A DNA stretch of 64,000 nucleotides. It comes from Paralvinella palmiformis (Eukaryota > Annelida > Polychaeta > Terebellida > Alvinellidae). How positions within the stretch are numbered: position 1 is the stretch's first letter; each line of letters begins with the position of its first letter. Position numbers and translations under genes: made by a program. The stretch is from positions 998,501 through 1,062,500 of the forward strand of contig JAODUP010000045.1 in assembly GCA_025642065.1 (NCBI GenBank). Reading direction: 5' to 3'. The notes below the pieces were generated by a model, which made no database searches, was not told the DNA's origin, and saw nothing but the letters and a program-made list of their open reading frames with translations. Positions 52,263-64,000 of the stretch are shown in pieces.

Positions 52263-54221
52263 TTACTACTACCATCACCATTACTACTATTATTACTACT
52301 ACTACTACTGACACTAATACTTACCACCACCGCTTCTACCACCACCACCACCAAACTATTATTTCTATAGCTACAGCTACAATTGAATTACAAATACCAC
52401 TATTTCTACTACTACTACTACCACCATCACAATTACTACTGCCACTATTATTACTATTATTTCTACTGCAGCTACTACTGTTTCTACTACTCTTACTATT
52501 ACTGCTACTACTACTACTACTACCACCACTATCACTACTACTACTACTACTACTACCACTATCACAACCATCACTTCTATTACTACTACCACCACCACCA
52601 CCATCACTACTGTTACCACTACTACTATTATTGTTATTAATATTACTACTGTTTTTGCTACTACTACAACTATTACTACTACCACTACTTATATTACTTA
52701 TTCTACTACTATTACTTCTTCTACTACTATTACTACTACTACTATTACTATTATTACTACTATTACTACTTCTATTACTATTACCATCATCACCATCACT
52801 ACTACTACCGCCTTCGCTGATACTACTACTAGTAGTAGTAGTAGTAATATACTCAATACTACTACTACTACTACTAATAATAATAATAATAATATAATAA
52901 TGCTACTATTACTACTAGTACTTTATTGTTTCTTATAGTGAAGATTATCTCGGTTCAGAAGGGTTTCTTCATCCCTGGTGGTACTCAGCTATACGGTAAA
53001 TACAAATCTTTGAAGGCTTGCGAGAAGGCTTGTGCTGCGACTCCTAACTGTTTTGCTGGCGATTACAATCCATGGTTCAAGAAATGCTACATCCATAGCA
53101 ACTATACAGCATGTAGCACGCTGAATGCTAACAAGAAACTGGTACATTTCAAGAAAGTGCCGTGTGGTAAGTGTTGCAGCCGGGTTTATGAGGTGTGTTG
53201 CTGACAAACGTTTATCGCGCCTAATCTTATACCCGGGGCTCACCTTTGCCGATGAGGAATTTCATCGAAAGCAAACATACACTCGTGAACTTATTTTACG
53301 CATGGTGTAGTACGATAAAATAATATGGCAAAATATATAAATGCGTATATAACTGTTCGTTTGGAATTTCCTTTAAAATGCAATTTCTTTCATTAATAAT
53401 CGTTTTCCGTTGAAAATTGAACAAGCAAAATATAACTTTTGATTCTTAATTGGATCGGGATAACAGTTCTCGACGAAATCTGACCCGGCGATCTCTGTCT
53501 TGTAGTACTGGCAATTGAAATAAAGCACTTACGAAGTGATGTTTGATGCAGATTTATTGGCTCACTTCAGTCTTCCCCGAGGCTCCCGCCGGCAAAGTGA
53601 TGCTGGGCGTCCAAATTTTCATGGGCGTAGAACAAAAGAAGGTGAAATGTCTAACTGAATGCTTAAAGTGCTGCGCCAGCCTTGGCAAAGGCATCCCAGC
53701 TACATCAAACGATATACAGAACCAGATATGCTACGGCATAGATTTCGATTTTGGCACACACAAGTAAGTTGTCTATGGGCTAGCTGGTTGATGCATGGGA
53801 CGATGGGTAATACGTCTTTTGGACGAGCCATTTACAATACGAAAATCATATTATCAGACATGTTTTTGGCCCGTTGGTTGTGTTGATTCATTTTACTGTT
53901 GATTCCAGTTCGGTACCACTAGGCCTAGGATAATATCTATATTTACTTTCTATAGGTGCTACTTCCACGTAGACAACAATTATCCCAAATTCCACTTCTG
54001 TCCAGTGGACGGTTCACCTCCGAAGGTTCCGAGAGATGCGGTACCGAACCCGAGCGTTGTCAGCATATTGCTTTGTAAGTAGTTAGCTGGAACATTTTTA
54101 ATTAGGTCATCTTTTGTTGTTTGTTTTTGTTTTTCTGTCCACACAAGAAGACATCTTTCTATTCACATTATTTTGTTTATATTTACATCTTCGTTCCTTA
54201 GGTCCAGGACCATATGTGTAA
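48833..54221 (+). CDS. Gene A: secreted Tyr/Gln-rich protein with two PAN/apple-like modules
   Basis: Seven exons: 48833-48917, 49043-49230, 51820-52063, 52939-53166, 53571-53763, 53956-54074 and 54202-54221. All are GT-AG and in frame, giving 358 residues. Residues 1-21 form a signal peptide ending IKA. Residues 29-91 are a variable linker. Residues 92-172 hold about 15 Tyr and 10 Gln in QPSYGYGQQQQ-like repeats, then KKVYIPVVVKKKKKK. Residues 173-248 form a six-Cys PAN/apple-like module (KACEKAC, PNCF, KKCY, TAC, VPC). Residues 249-352 form a second Cys-rich module, and the tail is CPGPYV. PAN modules bind proteins or sugars outside cells. A role in extracellular matrix or adhesive is only inferred. 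Two paralogues lie in tandem: relic upstream, gene B downstream. I know no named family. Confidence 0.85.
51820..52063 (+). CDS. Gene A exon 3, Tyr/Gln-rich repeat and poly-Lys motif
   Basis: Acceptor TTCAATAG, donor GTAAGT at 52064. Repeats of SYSY, SYGYG and PTYS separated by Pro and Gln lead to KPKVKKVYIPVV and six Lys. A low-complexity Tyr/Gln/Lys composition suits cross-linkable secreted material, but no enzyme partner is encoded here. Confidence 0.85.
52218..52900. repeat. Long (TAC)n/(TTA)n trinucleotide array in gene A intron 3
   Basis: About 680 bp of TAC, TTA, CAC and CTG-type triplets with imperfect order. It ends 39 bp before the exon 4 acceptor at 52938. It creates long artefactual frames on both strands. 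Gene B has arrays at the same place (59163-59640). Confidence 0.95.
52939..53166 (+). CDS. Gene A exon 4, first PAN/apple-like module
   Basis: Acceptor TTCTTATAG, donor GTAAGT at 53167. It carries six Cys in a PAN-like order and FAGDYNPWFKKCYIHSNYTA in the core. It is 228 nt long, identical in length and phase to exon 4 of gene B. Bases 53019-53092 are identical to 59726-59799. Confidence 0.88.
53571..54074 (+). CDS. Gene A exons 5-6, second Cys-rich (PAN-like) module
   Basis: Exon 5 (53571-53763) ends AA before GTAAGT, and exon 6 (53956-54074) begins G-TGC, so Lys is split across the intron. Cys positions follow KCLTECLKCC, QICYG, HKCYF and FHFCPV. The module closes with VPRDAVPNPSVVSILLC. 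Confidence 0.85.
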
Positions 54222-54286
54222 CAGCACAGTAGGAAGTAAGGTAATTTAATATATGTTTGGTTCAAAATCACGAATAAGTTAAAACT

Positions 54287-54309
54287 GTATCAACAACAAC
54301 AACAACATC

Positions 54310-54342
<33 letters not shown>

Positions 54343-54381
54343 CTTATTATTTTCATGTTCAAACATTCACGCGCACACACA

Positions 54382-54420
<39 letters not shown>
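54287..54420. repeat. (CAA)n(CAC)n(CAT)n then (CA)n
   Basis: A triplet run at 54287-54342 and an AC run at 54371-54420. Confidence 0.95.
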
Positions 54421-54422
<2 letters not shown>

Positions 54423-54976
54423 TGCTCCTAGTTCCTGTTCCATTGTTGTTTGAGACAACTATCTCCGGTACTTGACAACACTTTTTTTTATAATTTAATA
54501 ACATGATGTAAAGATATGGTTAGTGTGCGGTCATAGATTCTTGTTTCTATTGAATGTTGGTTGTTTATGATTGCAGTTTCATTTACATGATTGCATAACA
54601 TAGTACATAAACAATACGCATTCAAGAAGCCATTCATTTTATCCATAACACACTCAGTGAGAAATATCAATTAACATAAATCAGTCAACTATGTTAATTG
54701 ATTTAGTATTAATATGATAAACAACACAACATTATTTGATATCAACAAGTTAAAATGACGTAGTTGTTTTTCATTGATTTGCTAACCAATAAATCTATAA
54801 ATAGTCAATGAAAAGACAACAAAAAGTGGCAAAGAAATAACTAACTAACAGCAAGATGACACAAAACAAAGATTTTGTAGTTTTAACATGGAAGGAAATA
54901 TGTTCTTAAGTAAATAGCAACAGTAGATTGAGTAATTATAGACATAGACTAAATAATAATTTTATACCTATTACTT

Positions 54977-54978
<2 letters not shown>

Positions 54979-55039
<61 letters not shown>

Positions 55040-55140
55040 GCATGCAGCCAGTACTAACACTAATAATATCCTTTCACAAAGCCATTTGATAACCCAACTA
55101 ACTTGAAAGATTGATGATGACAAGTCTGCAATTCTTTTTA

Positions 55141-55205
<65 letters not shown>
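54979..55205. repeat. Two (AT)n arrays
   Basis: AT runs of about 60 bp at 54979-55037 and 55145-55205, separated by about 107 bp. Confidence 0.95.
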
Positions 55206-55211
<6 letters not shown>

Positions 55212-55520
55212 AGTGTTATGATGAAAAAAATCAATATTATGTTTGTTTTTTAATTTTAATTAATTATCCGTGTTTACAGGTAACTTCTGATGCAAATATC
55301 ACGCAACAGAGTTTTTGTCAGGAAAGTGTTTACAGTTCCATAGAAGACGAAGAAGTATAGTCTGATCCGGTGCTATAAAATAAGAAATTATAAATCGATA
55401 TCTACAATGTTTCCACCAATTTAACCTTATTATACGAAGAAAGGGCAGAACTGTAAAAATATCTTCATATCTTCAATATGTCAAGCCAATTTAAAACTTG
55501 CACGTCATCATTATATGATT

Positions 55521-55706
<186 letters not shown>

Positions 55707-56054
55707 AATATATATATCGATAATAAACTTGAAATATTGTTGCATCGAGTTGTCTTCGATTTATTTCCGACTATCATCCAAAGAGTTATCAAATTATATT
55801 TCTAATACAAAAAATGCGAAATCAATTTAAAAATTAGAAAATGCGTCCAGAATTATTCGAATTAGTTTCAACAAACACTTCCCATTATGGGTGATATTGT
55901 CTATCTTAATTTTTTTCTCATATAGGAATAATGAATTATTTTTGTGCCAACGCACCGAATATACCTTTATTTTAAATGAGTATATGTTAAGAACCGGTTG
56001 CTAAAAAAGTCCTGACTTCGTATAAGTCAATAAATGAGCCAGTTAGCAATTCCA

Positions 56055-56184
<130 letters not shown>

Positions 56185-57149
56185 ACCTGTTATTCCTCAC
56201 TCCACATTGGCGTAACATAAATAAATGGTTTACTTTGTTTAGCCTCAACCCTCATCTAGTTCGGAAAACATGAGGTGGCTCGCTAAGAAGACGAGATAAT
56301 ACTGAAAACGTTTACTGGTGCATGAAAAATATGAAAAACCTAATTAACTCTGGCATTCGATTCCACGACCTGCACGTACGCAGTGCAGTGCGTTATTAAC
56401 CGGACTTCGAGAGTTTCTTTACATTGGCGTAAAAAGGGGAGGACAAATAATGAACGCGATTTCTTCGGCATCAACAACATTTATATTCATAACACGTTGT
56501 TTTGTCCTAAATTCCATACGATACTTCTAGAACACGCTATCACTCCTATAGGACATTAACGATAATGAGATTGTTGACATTTCCATTAACTCTCATCATC
56601 ATCATCATCACCATTGTCAACGACCTGAAACTAAACATCATATTGTTTTAGTCCTTGTATACAATCTTTGTCGAGACTATTGTCTTACCGTTATTTGACC
56701 CGACAAACGATCTCATTGTCTCATTTATTTATGCAGGTTGGCGTCTGTTGATAATTTAGCCGAGAACATCCCATTATTATTTTAATGTAATTTATTCCTG
56801 TATCATCACAACGGCGTCTCGCTTAACGCGCTGCATAGACGACAATTATTGGTGGACGACTTTCTACGAGAAATAATTAAATAATAATTGTATAGAATTG
56901 AATATCATAAATAAGTGACACTTCTAGCGAACGGTACTTCAAATGCACGATCTGTGATTCTTAATAATGTGAAAATGCAATTTGATGCACAGGCAGATAA
57001 CATTTTAACAAACGAGTATTATTATTATTATGATTATAGGAAATATGATATATAAACATCACATTAAAATTAGAAAACATATGTAAACAAGAACAAGAAC
57101 ACGAGAACAATGACAACAGTAATAGTGCTGGTAAAAAATATTTTGGCCA

Positions 57150-57277
57150 AAATTACTACTACTACTACCACCACTACTACTACTACTGCTGCTGTTACTT
57201 GTGCTGCTGTTGCCATTACTACTACTACTACTACTACTACTTCTACTACTACTACACTACTACTACTACTACTACTT

Positions 57278-57316
<39 letters not shown>

Positions 57317-57465
57317 TATATTAATGCTACAACTAGTTTTGTTATTGTAATTGTTATTGCTGATAATTTTTTATTGTTACTTTTGCAACTGTTCATGTTG
57401 TCAATCATAATGCGACTGAGATTGTTCTTCTTATTTATGCTATTATTATTATTATTATTATTATT

Positions 57466-57496
<31 letters not shown>

Positions 57497-57545
57497 CTGC
57501 TGCTGCTGGTGCTGCTGCTGCTGCCGGTGTTGGTGGTGTTGGTGG
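57150..57545. repeat. Triplet arrays (TAC)n and (TTA/TTG/CTG)n
   Basis: TAC-type triplets at 57150-57318, then TTA, TTG and TGC/TGG triplets at 57437-57545. Open frames on both strands here are artefacts of the repeat. Confidence 0.93.
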
Positions 57546-57954
57546 TGGTGTTGATACGAATAACATGACTGTGGTAATAGGGAAAGTCCGAACGCTGGCG
57601 GATAAACATAATTATGAATTATTACCTGTTTTGTCTTACCGTAGACTTTCACTATTACAACATATATCCAGTTCTTAGTCATTACCTAAAAAAACTCTTC
57701 TTCATTTCTTTTCGAAAGTCTATTTTGATATCGTGTTGTGCCATCTTTAAATAAAATATAATTCGTATATCATGCAACTTTCTTTGATCAATTTTAAGGC
57801 ATTCTATCAGACGCAGAACGAAACATTAAACGTCATCTTAATATGCTAATAAGATATATCATAGAAACGCCCACAACGTGTTCCGATAGGACAAGACAAA
57901 GTAAAGCAATCTATTATTTATTAAAATACTTTCTTTTAGGTGCGCCGAACAATC

Positions 57955-58043
57955 ATGCAAATTCCGAGCATCAACACATCTCGTTCGTTACTTGATATCG
58001 ATAAAGAAAGGGTGCAGTTCTGCCTTAAAATGTACAATATAAG
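57955..58043 (+). promoter_or_regulatory. Gene B core promoter: octamer ATGCAAAT and TATA-like AATATAAG
   Basis: ATGCAAAT at 57955-57962 and AATATAAG at 58036-58043 are 81 bp apart, against 88 bp in gene A. GGTGCGCC precedes the octamer, and AGCTCGA follows the TATA motif in both. The 18-bp triple repeat of gene A is missing. Confidence 0.6.
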
Positions 58044-58171
58044 CTCGAGAAAAATCGGTCCAACTTCAGAGAGCCTGCAGAATTTTAAAGCCTCGTTTTG
58101 ACCGACTTAACGTCAGCGTGATTGGCGATAGCGGGGTCTGTGCCTGGGCGTCCACACAAGAAGTGCCCACA

Positions 58172-61629
<3,458 letters not shown>

Positions 61630-61688
61630 AACCAAGTAAGCATAAAATATTATGTATATATTAAGTATATATTAAGTATACAAAGTTA

Positions 61689-61780
<92 letters not shown>

Positions 61781-61911
61781 TTTTCACATTAAGTATCAAA
61801 GTTATTCATAAAAGTTAATATTATTTATATACTTATTTATTTGATATAATGATATGGCTTTAAAATCAAAATTTCCCGAATGAATAGATAAATTAATAAG
61901 CGGTATAAAGG

Positions 61912-61973
<62 letters not shown>

Positions 61974-62821
61974 GTTTTTGTCTACGGCTGATGTATGCAT
62001 AATTAGTAGATAATATTATTTGTCTATCAACGTACATTTTAATTACATTAAATTGTACTCTTATACTTAATAAAGTATAATACAAATTAGCATCTATAGT
62101 TTACTTGTATACATGTTGTTTATATTTCGTCGTCCTTCTCCAGCTTCTCAAAACGGTAAAATCACGAAATAAAAATAAATGTATTACTCTCTTATATAAC
62201 CAGCTTTACGGTTTCTTTTGGCAGATTTATTTCGAATGAGATATAAACTTAAACCAATAGAAGGTGGTCATCCATCATTCTTAACATCGAAACGATATCG
62301 ATCCGTAAAAACATCCCAGAAACAGATTCTTATTAAATACAAAGTATACAAATAACAACAACAAAAAACACATCTTAATTCAACCGTTTAGCCTGTAAAT
62401 TAATTGATCATTGATAGAAAACACGAATATATTTTATTAATTTCGGAAGGCAATTAACCCTTTTCTTAAAAGGTTTAATCTATGGTGTCAACATTCAGTT
62501 AATGGTGCTGTTATGGAGCATGTATCTGTCTTATTAGAGCAATCTATAGATTGCTAAGATATACGTAGTTATTTACGGATGACATATTTAAAATAAATAG
62601 TTTTCCAAAGCTACTGCAATTTATTTAACGATGCATATTTAATATCGAATCAATTTCTTTTTAAATAATCAAATGGCAGACGAAGTTTTCGTAGTTAGTC
62701 GTGGAATATTAATAAAAACACAGGTTTTGAAGTCGTTTCTAGACTGGGATCTAGCAAAATAAGTTTGAATTGTGTAATATTGATTATGATATAAATTGAC
62801 CCAATAGTCGATTAAATATAT
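61630..62821. other. Downstream flank of gene B with AT arrays and possible 3' UTR exon
   Basis: A donor-like GTAAGC at 61636 is 7 nt after the stop. CTTCTCCAG at about 62137-62145 could be the acceptor of a last exon that holds AATAAA-type signals (62168-62180). AT runs lie at 61691-61778 and 61916-61970. Confidence 0.4.
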
Positions 62822-63780
62822 GTGAATTTTATCCCGTGGGTACAAGTTTATGACTTTTTTTGTCTTTTTGTTATTTTATTGAGGTTAATAGACTGTGGCT
62901 GTTGTTCGAAAAACGAACAGTTTTTAGAACAATTTGCTTTACTCGGTAATTTATCACAAACCTTAAATAACAGAAGAAGTTTCGCTCATACAAACATGAT
63001 AAATATTACAGTCTTTGTATGTTGGAATAAATTGAGGCTAGAATCTTCGGAAAGAGAGATCCAGATCATCATATGGTGTTATTCTGTTAAAGAAAGTACA
63101 TCACCTGCAAAATTGAAGTTAACAACAAGTACTTATTCACTCTATGTGATGCTGTACCTACAGACATCAGAATCAAATATGCTACTATCTCTCGCGCTTG
63201 TCATGACAATAGTACACAGAAAGTTACAAAAGCAATATCAAGAAACTAATTTGACAATTTAATGTACATAAAAGTTATTGCTTAACAAAATGTATATGAA
63301 CAAACTCATGCAAACTATGCGTCTTTTATATATTCTTGTTTGTATAAGCATCTATCTGGGCTGCCAGTAATGTTGCAGTTCTCAGATGCAATTGGATGCA
63401 TTTAATCTGACAGTATTTGATAGATTTGGATAACGAGTGAACTACGTGTAAGTTAAAACTTTAGCTTGCCACTAAAAACCGAAATATAGATCTATTTATC
63501 CTTTATAGAGGCAATTTATATTTGTTATATTATTGCAACTTGCTGTCGACAAAATCAATATTTGTTTTACTAAACTGCATATATAGTGACTATCGTTGTA
63601 TTCCTTCATCGGTAAGAAACTAGTACTATAACATCTAAATATATTATAAAATGTTACATACCAAAACAAAAAAAAATCTAATTATACACATATTCTGAGG
63701 TGGAATAAAATGAAGTTATTTACCAGTAAAGAAATTATAAATTCCAACATCAGGATGGACTGTACAGTTCCGTATATTTT
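62822..63780. other. Unassigned AT-rich DNA
   Basis: A 146-codon plus-strand frame (62822-63262) is open but its composition is not clearly protein-like. A different frame near 63120-63240 (LFTLCDAVPTDIRIKYATIS) looks more like protein, so a decayed element is possible. No family was recognised. Confidence 0.3.
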
Positions 63781-63784
63781 CAAT

Positions 63785-63940
63785 ATATACTAACTCCAGA
63801 GGCCAGCTATCATAGGGGCCTATGGGAAGACAGCTTTATTAGCTATATAGGCCCCTCCAATCTTACACTATTAAATTATTATATATATAATGATTAAATG
63901 CGAATATATATGTACGTAGATTGGAAATAAAATTCATTCA
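63785..63940 (+). mobile_element. LINE 3' end fragment
   Basis: GGGGCCTATGGGAAGACAGC, a facing TATAGGCCCCTCC and a closing TTGGAAATAAA match the 3' end of the LINE at 32086-33470 (33320-33425). The GGGGCC...GGCCCC pairing could form a short hairpin in the element's 3' UTR. Confidence 0.6.
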
Positions 63941-64000
63941 ATAAAAGATTAATTCATCAACTTACTGATGATCCCCAAGAATAACAAACAAAAAACTCAG

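Noticed and set aside
52139..52897. 252-codon Leu/Thr-rich open frame
   Set aside because: It is produced by the TAC/TTA triplet array of gene A intron 3; composition is pure repeat.
57070..57609. 179- and 152-codon open frames on opposite strands
   Set aside because: Both come from triplet repeats (poly-Asn, poly-Ser, poly-Leu, poly-Val); no unique sequence supports a protein.
62822..63262. 146-codon plus-strand frame downstream of gene B
   Set aside because: No recognisable domain; another frame in the same stretch looks equally or more protein-like, so it was not called as a gene.

Overview
This is AT-rich animal genomic DNA. Genes have GT-AG introns, and the rest is dense with microsatellites, tRNA-derived SINEs and decayed non-LTR retrotransposons. 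The gene content fits a marine invertebrate, most likely a lophotrochozoan such as a mollusc. That placement is an inference; nothing in the window fixes the species.

Layout. (1) 1-11.3 kb: repeat-rich DNA. It holds two minus-strand copies of one LINE (781-1670 and 5060-6600), a plus-strand LINE (2100-4110), two SINE families, a pogo-like MITE and an unrecognised broken coding remnant (4110-4702). Several elements are nested with readable target-site duplications. (2) 11.3-29.1 kb: a six-exon plus-strand gene for an orthologue of USPL1, the SUMO isopeptidase of Cajal bodies. The model gives 1088 residues. The catalytic Cys is present, but Arg occupies the place where the catalytic His is expected. 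Its first intron holds an antisense, multiply frameshifted pseudogene (13498-15248), a perfect hairpin and a very young SINE. (3) 29.1-46.3 kb: gene-poor DNA with four more degraded LINEs, SINE relics, an unnamed dispersed repeat and microsatellites. (4) 46.3-61.7 kb: a tandem family of secreted proteins, all on the plus strand, made of one decayed relic, one intact seven-exon gene (A, 48833-54221) and one paralogue (B, 58172-61629). (5) 61.7-64 kb: AT-rich flank with a LINE 3' end.

The tandem family is the most novel item. Each protein has a signal peptide, a variable linker, a Tyr/Gln/Gly/Pro-rich repeat tract ending in a KKVYIPVV-type motif and a poly-Lys run, then two PAN/apple-like Cys-rich modules and a short tail. 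I cannot tie it to a named family. A secreted matrix, adhesive or shell/byssus-like role is plausible from composition only. A and B share exon lengths, start context, TATA region and an upstream ATGCAAAT octamer. They also share a 74-nt block with no difference, which suggests gene conversion. B has a 2-nt shortfall just before its exon 5 donor, so the spliced reading frame breaks in the second module unless the assembly is wrong.
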